From Cucumis sativus (lineage: Eukaryota; Streptophyta; Magnoliopsida; Cucurbitales; Cucurbitaceae): 64,000 nt of DNA. Under the pieces are notes generated by a model that saw nothing but the letters and a program-made list of their open reading frames with translations, did not search any database and was not told where the DNA came from. Position 1 is the stretch's first letter. Every line of letters starts with the position of its first letter. Of the stretch, positions 29,794-43,116 are shown one piece after another. Made by a program: the position numbers and the translations under genes. The stretch lies in assembly GCF_000004075.3 (NCBI RefSeq), contig NC_026657.2:20146501-20210500 (forward strand). The letters are read 5' to 3'.

Positions 29794-29802
29794 AAACCCT
29801 AA
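29794..29802 (+). promoter_or_regulatory. telo-box upstream of RPL8
   Basis: AAACCCTAA, the telo-box common in promoters of plant ribosomal protein genes, 79 bp before the start codon. Confidence 0.75.
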
Positions 29803-29818
29803 TCTGTTCGTCTTTCCC

Positions 29819-29868
29819 CGCCTCCCTTCCCCTTCCCCTTCCCCTTCCCCACTTCCCCAAAACCCTAA
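29819..29868 (+). promoter_or_regulatory. Pyrimidine-rich leader and second telo-box of RPL8
   Basis: A CTTCCC-repeated pyrimidine tract (about 29819-29857) is followed by a second AAACCCTAA (29860-29868) just before the ATG at 29881. A pyrimidine-rich 5' leader plus telo-boxes is typical of plant translation-machinery genes; the transcription start is not determined. Confidence 0.7.
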
Positions 29869-29880
29869 TTTCCATTCTCA

Positions 29881-31688
<1,808 letters not shown>

Positions 31689-34600
31689 AGTAATTCAATC
31701 GGTTCAAGACTTGTTTTCCCTAATCCTTAGTCCCTTTACATTATGTTTGATTGGATATGCATTTTGTTGAAGACCCTATTTAGAAGTTTTTGTTTCTGAG
31801 TTTTGTTACAAAAATCCTTTTTTGAACATAATATTCCTCTCCCCCTTGTTTCTTGTTGCTGTGATGAATGTGGTGAATTTGATAGCATGAACACCAACGT
31901 AATTTCTCTAAAACAAAAAAGATCTATGTTCTTAGGTTTTCGATGACAGGTACTCGGAGAACAATTTGTAGCCAACTACTAAAATTAATTTATAAGGATA
32001 TTCTAATTTCTTAAATAGTTAAATTTTTACAAGAAAATATCTAATCTGTATCCTGGTTTTTTTATAGTCTGGTTATGAGACGATTCATGTAACCTAGAGA
32101 ATGGTTGGTTCATTCAACTGAAGTTTGTGATCATATTCGTCCCTTCTCCTCCTTCCGTCTATATTTATCAACTTGGAAGAGTTAACCTAAATGCACCAAA
32201 ATGACTTTATGTTATTATTACTATTCATACATAATTTCTCTCATAGACTCGCTTGTCGTCTCATGAAGCACCATCTTGGCTGACCGTCAATCTTTCCATC
32301 TCATCTAATTTCTAGATTGATTTTCTTAGCGTTTGATTGATTTGTTATGAGAATGAGTTTGTTAAATTATGCGCCTTCCTTCACCATAATTTATACAACA
32401 CTAATCAAATAGTTATTTAAAACTTAATTTAGTCTATTTCAAACTTAATTTAGTTAAAGTAGTTGGTAACACATGCTGCACCTAAATTTTCACACAAATA
32501 GAATGAAACTATATTTATTTACTTATAATTTTTTATTTTAATTTTTTAAAATACATTTTTTAACTTCATTTCTAGAAAGATTTTTTCCTCGAGACTTGTT
32601 ATATGCATGCATAAATAGAATGAGCTAAAATATATAAATAATTTGTAATATTGACTATGAAACAATTCATTCAAACTTACGTATTAATTACCTATCAAAT
32701 GTTTAAAATAGCAAAAATAATTTTTGGGACTGTTCAAGAAAAATAACATTTACAATTTAAATTTTGAATAATACGCTCTAGAAGATTAAATTTTGAATAA
32801 TATGCTCTAGAAGAAAAGTATGTTATTCACTTAAATCAATATCATTTTAACACGTTAAGATGACCAAACCAATAGATAAAAAGAAAATAATCAGCTAAAA
32901 AAAAAATCTTATTATTCAATTTCCATAAGATCTAAAAACAATATCTTTTTCCCCTTGCATACCCAAAAAAAAAATTTCTTCTCCATTTATAATATTAGAT
33001 GAAAACAAAAGTGACTAAGAAACAACATAGAAATCTATCTGCAAACTTGCAAGTAGCACCAAAATGATGGCATAAACCCAGAAGACAGCTCCTCACCCTC
33101 AAATTGTGTGTAACCTTAGCAGCAACCATAAAACAAAGGGTTTTTGTAGCCTTGGCCCACAAATCTTCATTTGAACTTGTTGGAAGACTAATTTCTTCGC
33201 ACACCAACTTTTTGTTGTGACTTGAACATGAAAAAGAATAAAAAGAATGAAATATTTATACCTAAAGATTTGAAAAGAGAAAGAATTTGAAATGTTGAAA
33301 TAATTATAAAATAGTTAATATGAGATAGGAGTATGTGAATAGATGGAAGATAAAGAAATGTGAATAGGTGGAAGATGGACATATGGGAATGGTTTTAGAA
33401 AAATGTTAATAATATAATTAATTGAAAAGAAAAAATTAAAATTATGAATAATTAATTTAAATTAAAAAATAAATAAAAAGCAAATTAAGAAAAAGTAAAT
33501 CTACTAAAAAAAATGGTAAAATTGGAAACAAAATGTTTCTTCTTATCCATACTTTTATATATACTACAAGGTAGGAGAAATATGGTATGCAAACTTTTAA
33601 AAACACAAAATCTCCTCAAAACTTAACAATTTAGTTCCACACTTCCTCCTTCCTCGTGAAAGAATATAATTTAATTTTTTTTTATAGATATAGACTTAAA
33701 TTTATTAATAAACTATAAAGTCGAAGATGTAAAGTCAGGAAATAATGACTTAGTTTTGGTGAGATTTAAGGCAACCTATAAAATTATTAATCCAACAAAC
33801 AAAAGTCGATTAGTTATATTAAACTTAACCAAAGGAGCTTAAAAAGAAAGAGAGTGAAGAAGCCGAACCACACCTTCCGTGTTTGACACCACGTGAACAC
33901 CTCCACTTCTCTCTACTCAAATGCTGCAGATCGACGAGAATGGCTGATATCTCCCAGATTCAGCACAAAAACGCCCACATTGGCATAGTGCTCGACCCTC
34001 CGATATTACTCCATCCCCATTTCTTAAAATGAACCCTTGCCACCCACATCGTCTTACTTCATGTTTGAGGTCCATAATTCGTATTTTAAATCTCTATTTG
34101 CTATATTTCTTACTATTTTTTTTATCAAAAATAAAATAGTTTACATTTCAAAAATTGCCTATTATAATCTATATATTATTATAACACATGTAAGGGACGG
34201 TTGAGACGAGTAGTGACTTATAATAGTTGTGAGTTATAATAGTCACTGTCAGGGGTGCAGACTACTATACTCTATCTTATTATAAATAATGTTTAAGACA
34301 TAAACTATTACAATATGAGTTTTCACTACTTTTTTTTTGTGTCTACATATATATTATACATAAAATATATATTTTTCTTCAATTGACTTTATTAAATTTG
34401 ATTAATTAGAATATTCTTTAATAAATTTAGCTTCAAGCTGGGGTTTTCATTATACATGAAATACACTTTTTTCTTACATGAAAGCTAGTAGTTTTGCATT
34501 TCATTATAATTATAGAACACAACAACAAACATAATCAAATCGACCACGCTATTTTTCAAATTACCATTGATAGATTACTTTTCTCCCAAATAAACATGGT

Positions 34601-35638
34601 CTTAATTTATTTTTAGTATGTAATAAAAAATGAGATACATAGAACATGAGTGCATCTAGAGATATATCTTTTTAATTTTGTCACAAAAAATGACTAAAAA
34701 ACCTATATTAGGTCTTAGCATTTTTTTTCTTCATTTTTACCACATACTAGCAGTAAGTATTTTTAACTTTTTAAAAAGTTTAATGAATTTTAATGTAACT
34801 TGAAAAATATTTTTTAAGAAAATAAAGTAGTACCAGCTTTTATAAAAAATAATAAAATTCAAGACAGTTTTCTATAATTTAGTTAGAAAACAAGGCGTTT
34901 ATTAGTTAAAATTAAAATATTTGAATAAGATTTGATAGGAACTTCAACCTTTGTAGATTTTAAGTTTAAATTAAAATGGTTTCACGAAAAATATTAAACT
35001 CAAATAATAATTTAATAATAAAAAAATTTCTACTTAATTAAACATAGTTCGATATCAAAATTCATTGGACGATTTCTTTCATAAAAAATATATATATTAA
35101 AACAGTAATTTTAATTTATTATTTTTGCGAAAAGCTTTCTTATTGTAGATTAATTCCATTGAAAAAGAAAAAAGAAGAAGAAAAGGGTTTGATGATGAAT
35201 TATATATTTGTTAGAGTTTCCACTAACAAATTTAAAACTAAAAAAAAGGAAAGAAGAGAGAGAGGAAGAAGAAAGATGATTACAAGAGGGAGGAAAATTA
35301 CAATAAGAGTTCGGAGAATTATAAGAACGAGTATGAAAGTTTTTCTCCATTTAACTTAGTAGGTAGCCTAAACATAGAGTGAACTATAATAGTTCATTTC
35401 ACTCTAATAAGACTAAAAAGACTGTATCTAATATCTATATGTCAATTGATCTAAATTTATTTTATTACATAAACTAAATTACATCGTTAACAACTAAGTT
35501 GTACTAAGTTCTCAAATGTGTACCCAAGGGTTTGGTAGCTTAATAGCTCAAGATTAGACTAGAATTTGGTCTAACCCTCGATCTGTTCATCAGTTCGGAA
35601 CTTAGTAGGTAAAGAGAAGACGAGGAAAAAAAAATGTT
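31689..35638. other. Intergenic region between RPL8 and the RRM gene
   Basis: Four kilobases, mostly very AT-rich. An open 70-codon frame lies on the minus strand at 33207-32995 (Cys-rich, not recognised). A GC-richer island at about 33860-34070 contains a G-box (CACGTG, 33890-33895) and a 30-codon ORF at 33940 (MADISQIQHKN...). Neither is supported as a gene. A purine/pyrimidine-asymmetric stretch is at 35155-35345. No RNA gene was recognised. Confidence 0.5.
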
Positions 35639-35699
35639 CCCATATGAGACAGCTTATTGGGCCGGTCATTGCAACCCGAGGGCCCATATGAGACAGCTT
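35639..35699 (+). promoter_or_regulatory. Duplicated site II-type promoter element of the RRM gene
   Basis: The 17 bp string CCCATATGAGACAGCTT occurs at 35639-35655 and 35683-35699. TGGGCC (35658-35663) and GGCCCA (35681-35686) lie between and overlapping. GGCCCA/TGGGCC (site II) motifs are common in promoters of plant genes for organelle and translation functions. About 240 bp upstream of the start codon. Confidence 0.6.
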
Positions 35700-35936
35700 C
35701 AAGTTCACGGGCCTCAATTTTGTGCCCTATTAGACAAAATGGCAGAAACCCAAATTTACCCTTAAAGTATGTAAATCATTTTCTCCAAAATCAAGGATAC
35801 ATCAGTCATTTCCAATAATACCCTCCTTCTTTTTGCGTTAAGAAGAAGAGTCCTCCTTCCTCAAAACGAAAAAGAAAAAAAATCTGTTTTTCCTCGCCTC
35901 TTCCAGAAAGGGTTTAGTACCTTAAACCCCAATCCT

Positions 35937-38497
35937 ATGGCTCTCAGATCGGCGGCGGCGTCGGCTCCTCGGAGTTTGAGGAAACTCATTACACGTACCT
36001 CAACTCGTACTCTACCGATAATCTCCCAGGCTATTCATGATTGGGAGAAACCGGAGCCCAGCACCATTACTTTCCTTTCTGGCCGCCTGTTCTCCAGCGC
36101 TTCTACTTCTAGTTTCATTCCTCCGCCGCTCCCTCCCTCGGCTCAGCAGCGTGAGGTGGCTGAGCCCAGTACTAACCTTTTCGTTTCCGGTAAATCGTTC
36201 TTTCTTAATCTATCTGCCTTGCGTTTATTTACTTTAACAATCATGTATTTGCGTTATGTATATTGCTCCCTTTCTGTTCTGAAACTGCTAACGTTATTTT
36301 GATTTATGGTTTCATTCTTGCCAATTTTTTTTGGAGTCTGGAATTTCATTTTTCCTGTTCTTCTTTTGGTCCTATTTTAGCTGTCTTAGTAATTGAGAAA
36401 TGCTTAGTTACCTTTTTTTTTTAATAAATATTTTCTAACCTTCGATTGTCAATTTTATGGTATCTTTTTAGTTAGTGTTGAGATATCTTTTTTTATTTTT
36501 TATGCCTCTTCTTGTTCTTTGCCTTTAATTTGCTTCACCTCTCGGTTTTGAATTGTTGAGATGCATACGTATATTTCTAGATGGGGAAGTTTAGTAATTG
36601 GTGGAATAGTAAGTATTGTGAGTACAATCTATGCTTGACTGGACCTAATGAGGTGGCTATCCATTCTCTTTGGATGTTGGCCTCCTCTACGTTTATCTTT
36701 TTCAATGATCGATTCTTGGAAGCTGGAATTGAAATTTGGCTAATGTGTTTGTTGAGCTGTGTTTCTGTTTCTTTTCAAGTAGAGGAATTGTTCTGTCTTT
36801 TAATACAGAATTTTCAAGTTTTATTGTGTTTATGAAATTAATGAACTGTTTGTGAAGCACGTAATTGTTGATGTTTATCTTCTTTCAGGCCTCAGTAAAC
36901 GCACTACCACTGAAAAACTTCATGAAGCCTTTGCGAAGTTTGGAGAAGTTGCTCATGGTCTGTCCATTCGCATTGCAAGTTTGATTTGTGCTTAGACCTG
37001 AATTTTTTCCATCTTTTAACCTGTTGTTTTCTGTTCTGTTTGTAGCAAGAGTTGTAACTGATCGAGTGACTGGATATTCTAAAGGATTTGGCTTTGTTAA
37101 ATATGCCACTTTGGAGGATGCTGCTAAAGGCATAGAGGGCATGGATGGCAAGGTGAGTTGGGATCACTTTCCAGTTTTCTCATTTGAGACGTTGAAGTTT
37201 ATTTGGTGTGTATGTAGTGTTAATCCACATTTACATAAGATCCCTGGATCTTGCATTCAATGTTTTTCGCATGTGTTAGCATAGAGGCTAAGGTCGTTGA
37301 CTACCCTTCTAATAGACAACTAAGAAATGAGAAAGAAAATGAATAAGAATATGACTTCAATGTGTTAATTGGCGTATCACAGAATAAATATAAGATTCCT
37401 GAATATGGTGTGTGGTGTTATGTTATCCACATATGCGTACAAGATAGTATTCTAAAGAATTTGATTGGCAACATAGAGAACATATCCTTACAGCACTCAG
37501 CTGTTGATTATGATTCATGCTTTGCATATTTTGGATCTTATGGTACCTGGCTCGGCTGATAGATCTGCTGGTTACATGGGAGTGCAGTTTCTCCTTTATT
37601 CTCATGTTCAATGGTGTTTGCTTTATGTAGTCCTTTCAGACAATAATTATTTTTGGTAATTCATTGATTTATTTGTAGGATTTTCTGATATAATTTGAAT
37701 CCTTTCATTTGAGCAACATGGTGGTGAGAGTATTTTTTTTTTCATTACCTTTTTCTTGGTGGGGCATTGAGCATTTAGTCGGGTTCATTTTTTCTTTTGC
37801 TGTTGCATTGTAATGGATGTTTAAGTTTAACCGCTTAAACTGGCCTGGTTAGTGGTCACTCACGAATATAAGAAAATAAACACGTGACTTTACAATGTTG
37901 AAGAAAAACATTAACTATTGGACTTTAACAATTCTTTGAATCTTGTAAAGGGTACCACTTGGAAACATTATTGTTACTATTATCATCAAGTTTTAAAATG
38001 ATTGCCAATATGTGGCTAAATGGTTGGTTGGTGAATCTTTTATAGAAAGTACAATCTTGACAATGCAAAATGGTTGTATTGAACAAACCGATCTAGGTTT
38101 CTTTTAAATCGATTTTGTCAAACTTTCCTAGAACTTCCCTTGGTTTGCTTCATTGTCATTTTTGACATTTTAGTAGAATACTCCCATTATGAGCCTCGTT
38201 CAATTGATTTGATTCCATGTGTCTTACCTCTCTGATCCCCAATTAAAACATTTACTCTGATAAACTTTACAAATTAGAATGCCCGAAAATAAGATTTAAG
38301 AAATTGGGTTGATGATTGCTTTTGAACACGTGTTGAAATTTGATTACTTATAATTGAATGATGATGAGTCTCTTTTTGTTTTCCCTCTTAATGTTATCCA
38401 GTTCCTGGATGGTTGGGTTATATTTGCTGAGTATGCAAGGCCAAGACCACCTCCTGAGAACAACAATGGTTTTGCCCCATATGGCCGTCGAGATTAA
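35937..38497 (+). CDS. ORRM2: Organelle RRM protein, ORRM2-like (4 exons)
   Basis: Small RNA-binding protein predicted to act in mitochondria or plastids; ORRM-family members assist C-to-U RNA editing. Exons 35937-36189, 36889-36957, 37046-37152 and 38402-38497 have GT/AG introns and join to 174 residues without a stop. Residues 1 to about 75 are Arg/Ser/Ala-rich with few acidic residues, as in an organelle transit peptide. A single RRM follows: RNP2 LFVSGL at 81-86 and RNP1 KGFGFVKY at 120-127. It ends in a short Pro-rich tail, ARPRPPPENNNG...GRRD. No glycine-rich C-terminus is present, unlike ORRM3/4/5-type proteins. The ORRM2 call rests on this layout and on the nearby BGLU41-like gene, whose Arabidopsis counterpart is adjacent as I recall. 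The exact ortholog is moderately certain; the RRM gene itself is firm. Confidence 0.9.
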
Positions 38498-39645
38498 CGA
38501 TGAAGGATGCTTCCATATCCATTGAACTCTCTTGATCTGCAAAATGGCACTTAACTTTATATACATGATTTAGGTTATTTCTTCATTGGAGGTTCGTTGT
38601 TCTCTTCCGTTGCTGATAACTTTTTTGTTCTGCGGAACTGTAGATTAGCCGCAGGTATTGAGTTGAGAATATCTGAATTGAGACAGTAGCATTTTTACAG
38701 GTACTACATGTATGATCTACTTTTCAACATATTTAGTCAAAACTATTTTATTTATATATATGTTTCGCCAATAAACATACTTTGCATTGCGTATTTGTTA
38801 CTGATAAGCTTAGAGTTTGTTCTTGTCGTGTATGCTTTTGGATTAATTTCTAGTTAACCACACATTGACCTCTACGAATAGGTAAATCTGGATTCAAATA
38901 TTGGAATATTTTATTTATGGTTAAAATACCAAATCTTTGTATTTTGAGTATCTTTTTTTCCATTTTTTTTATCTATATACTTAGCAATCACTCTTAAGGT
39001 CCTTGAAGACTCGATAAATCTTGAATTTATTATTTTAAGGTTATTTCATTTATTATTATTAACTAAAATTAGTTTAATAATACCACAAAGAGTAAATTTG
39101 TTGGGAAAAAAAAAATGAAATAAAGTATTGATAACCAAAATAGTACAAGGGAGCAAAATGGTATTTTAATATTTATTTGTGTATTAGTGAGTAAAAATTG
39201 ATTCAAGGTTAATAAAGGGAATTACGTATTTAATATGATATAAATAAGAAAATATTGTTTGGTTACTTTGGTTGAGAACAAAAACACAGCACAAATAATC
39301 AAACTTTTATTGTATGGGTAGAATTAGTGTTTATGTTCCTTTCAAGGTTCATTGACACTTATGATTTGGATTTAGTCTTTCTTTTTTTACAAACCCAAAA
39401 GAAAACAATCAAAAGGACTCTTCAACAGCCAGTTGGAAAATCCTGTACTCCACCTTCCATTTTTGTTATAAACAAATTTTCTTATATGATTCTCATTCGA
39501 TTGCTTGGCTATCAAAATTTCTTTCATGTGTAAAAATATTTCATAATTTGAAGTATCATTTGTATAGATAAACAAACGCACGTAGAAGTACATTTTGTAT
39601 TACAACTGAAAAGGAACAGTAAATTTTAATGGTAATGGAAAAGGA
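38498..39645. other. 3' flank between convergent RRM and transporter genes
   Basis: Contains the 3'UTRs of the + strand RRM gene and the - strand transporter gene, which converge. AT-rich, with no further gene seen. Confidence 0.6.
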
Positions 39646-41647
39646 TTAATCACCAATACAACTTCTTTCCCCATACTCCAATCCAGCCATTGTATCATAT
39701 AGAGACTTATTGCGTGTCTCAGGCAGGAAAAATACCAATATCCCACCCAACATTCCACATACCGCAAACACCCCAAACGCCGACCCACCTCCCAAAACCA
39801 CCACAAACGGCGCCAAAGCCGCTCCTGTTTGAATTGCCAAGGCGGCTGCACCCATTGCCACGTTCCTCACCACCGTCGGAAACAGCTCCTCCAAGTATAA
39901 AAACAACAAGTTGTAGTTCCCAGCCATCCCAAATACCCCCATAATCCCACACACCATCCTTGCTACCTTCCACTTCCCATGGCTTCTCATCAAGCTCCCA
40001 ATAAAGCAAAATACCCCACTGAACCAGAACGTTCCTATCCCTATCCCTTTCCTCCCAACCCTACTTAACAGCACTGCTGTTATAGCGAACGCCGGAGTCT
40101 CTGCAACAGCATTGAGTAGGACGCTGAGGTAGAGATTTGTCTTTAGGTTGACAACGTTTAAGCTTAAACCGTAATATATTACTGCCCCTACAAAGCTTAT
40201 AGCCATTGCTAGCAGTAGTCGAATTCTTGCAAGCGGTGAACGAAGTAAGGTTCCTAAGTTACCCTTTTCTACATGTTTGAGCTCCGATATCTGATCATCT
40301 TTGTTGAAAGCTTCTCGATCCAGTAGAAGGATGACTCCTTCAGGGAGGTGCTTGCCATTGCATTTGGCTATGGACTTCATCACCTTCATGGCTTCGTCAA
40401 TCTTCCCATGAACTAGATACCATCTTGGGGATTCGGAGACGAAAGGCAGGATGACGAGGAGGAAGACAAGAGAGGGAATTGAGGAAGCTATGTAGAGTTC
40501 ACGCCATGGACGAATGGTGTAGGCCATTCCTGATAGTATGACAATCCCACCGGCAAAAAAGTAGAACGACGACATTCCAGCTGCCCCACGTTTTGTTGGG
40601 CCAATGGGTTCAGTGGCAAGTACGAAGGCACATACGGCATTACCGCCGGTGCTGATTCCGGTCAAGGAGCGGAAGAGGGCATAGGTCCAGTAATATGGAG
40701 ATGCTGCTGTTAAGAACCCAAATATGGCGTTTAATGAAGAAACTAAAGCGAGCGAGCGTTTTCTTCCCAAGGCAGAGTTTGAGAGGTAGCCGAACAAAGC
40801 AGATCCTGATGATATATGAAGAATAACTAAGTCATAGGGATTTCAAAATAACTTTTTTTAAAATCATTATTAAATGGAAATAAGAAAAAAAAATTAAAAC
40901 ATGTTTAGGAGTGAGAAAATTTATTAATTTTTTTTGTCAGGTATAAAGTCCCTCTAAAATATATCATTAATCATTTCAAAACTAGTTAGTATTTGATGAA
41001 GTGATGTTTTGAAGTGACATTGAATTTTTTTTTTTAAAAGAAAGAAATGAAAAAAAATTCAAAATCACTATCTTTATAAATATGATACTGAGACAATTTG
41101 AATATATAGTTTAGTACACAAGATACTAAATGCCATGTTAAAAGTTGCTGTTTCATTTCTCACTCAACCTTTGTTGAACTAAAAGAAACTAAAAAATTAA
41201 TATGAGAGTGAGAGGATTACCTATCATGCAGCCAATAAAGAACATGGACTGAGCCAACCCAACTTTATACTTATCACCACAAATCAAACTCCACTCTGCC
41301 ACCGTTGAGCTCCGGCGACCATCAACCCATTCCCATGATCCAGGTTTCATCCCACAAACGCTCGTTGCAGCCGCATTGCAGTCCGTTGGGTCGATGCACT
41401 GCCATCGAGGCTGGTGATCAGCGAAGATGACAATCATGGTGTGTAGAGCTTCTAAAGTCCAACCCAAATTGGCCAGCACAAAGTTCTTCCATTGCCATGG
41501 CCCAAACTCACCGCAGTACTTTCCCAGCATGTCGTCAATTGTAAGCCTCTCTGTTGCGGCTGATTCTACAATGGGTTCGATCGTAGGCAATGGACGTTGG
41601 TATTGTTCTTGAAGCTCAACTTGACTTGATGTGGATGTCAATGTCAT
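39646..41647 (-). CDS. OCT4: Organic cation/carnitine transporter, OCT4-like, copy 1
   Basis: Major-facilitator (sugar/organic cation transporter) membrane protein. Exon 1 is 41647-41221 and exon 2 is 40805-39646, joined by a GT/AG intron of 415 bp with phase 1 at the Gly of FIGCMIG|S. The product is 528 residues, normal for the OCT family. Features in order: a cytosolic N-terminus with the conserved CGEFGPWQWKNF; TM1; a large Cys-containing loop (RWQCIDPTDCNAAA) and the WSLICGDKYKVG segment; the MFS loop-2 signature near GYLSNSALGRKRS; FVSESPRWYLVHGK after TM6; then six more membrane segments, ending LPETRNKSLYDTMAGLE. Family members transport small organic cations or carnitine; in Arabidopsis OCT4-6 have been reported at the tonoplast. 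The substrate here is unknown. Tandem paralog of the next gene upstream. Confidence 0.95.
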
Positions 41648-43116
41648 TGTGTTGTGTGGCTTAGAGAGCTATAAAATTTTAAGAAGAGAAACTTTTTGTA
41701 ATATCCAAACTAAAATAAATCTACACCACAAATACATACTCTTATAACTAAAACTAAAATAATCTACACTTCAAATACAAACTATATTATAACTCAACTC
41801 ACTACGGTAATTTTAACCGTTGTTTTAAATATACAAACTATAGTATAACTCAATTATAATAACTCACATTTACTATAAATACAGTTAAATAACAAAATTG
41901 TTAGAGAGATATTTATGAATAAAGCAAATCTATTAGTTATAGAGACTAAAAGGTATTGTTAGAAATCTACCATCACTCATCCATAGTGTTGATTGATTTT
42001 GTTATATTTAAAATCAACTTGAAAAGCGTTAGATTTTAGGTTTGAAAATCTGCCTACACTGCAAGACAATTAATTTTTTTCTACGTCTCTTTCGTCAGGA
42101 GAAAGTTAGTGTAGCAGAAGCTCTACCAAGAAGGAAAGAACAATGCAACATCTAACAATCGATGTTTGGTCAAAAAGGTCTTTGTGGTGATTTATTTTTC
42201 TCTCATAATTCAAACAAAGGGTACAAAAATGTCAGGAACTTTGTGGCCGTTTCTTTGAATAATTTAGCTGTGTTAGTCATCGGTAAAAAGGAAATGAAAC
42301 AGATAAAAAAAAGAGGAGGGATTCATATGATTACCTTCAAACTCAAACACGAAGAGAATAATTTGAAGCTTGTGAGTTTTTTTTTTTTTTAATTTCTCTT
42401 TGGTTCTATGAAATGATTTTTTTTTTTTTTTGATTAAAATGGGAGTATTGGAGTTTGATAACAATGGGAGTTGGTGAGTTTTTTCTTTTTTGTTTTCTTT
42501 GAGAAAGGAAGAAAGTAGAGAAGTGAAAGATGGCAGTGAGAGTTTATGAGTTGTTGGCATTAGGGAGCTTCAAAGAGGCAGATGGCAATGCCAGACATAA
42601 ACAAACTCTCAATTAATTTGGAAACTTTTACATTTTTCTATTTTATAACTCATTTTCTTAACTTTGATTTTTCCAATTTTTCAAATATGAGGAATTTGGT
42701 CAGGGTTGGTTATAAATAAGGTTACAAAATACCAATTTTTTTTTAATTAAAAAAAATACATTACCCATTTTGAAATTTTAGCTTATAATAATCCTAACCA
42801 ATTTTCAAATTAAAAGTAGTGTTTTTTTTCTTTTATTATTGTTGGGTTATTGGTACAACTTGACACATATTGTTACGGTTATTCAAACTATAAAGTTAAC
42901 CATAAATTATAATATTTTTAAGTGAACACATTAGTCAATTACGATTCATGATTCTATTTTGAAGTAAACACATTGCAATTGAGTTAATTACAATTGATCT
43001 TTCAATGAGATTTTATTATAACTACAACAATTTTCATCACAAATGGGTAAACATGACCTTAGATAGATGTACTTTTACTCCAGTTGAGAGAAAGTAGATT
43101 AAGCAGTTAAAGTAGG
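41648..43116. other. Spacer between the tandem transporter genes
   Basis: About 1.5 kb. It should hold the promoter of copy 1 and the 3'UTR of copy 2. AT-rich with T runs near 42379-42390 and 42419-42432. No other gene seen. Confidence 0.6.

Noticed and set aside
39690-39944. Proline-rich + strand frame in the transporter gene
   Set aside because: It is the antisense of a membrane-rich coding exon; composition explains the openness.
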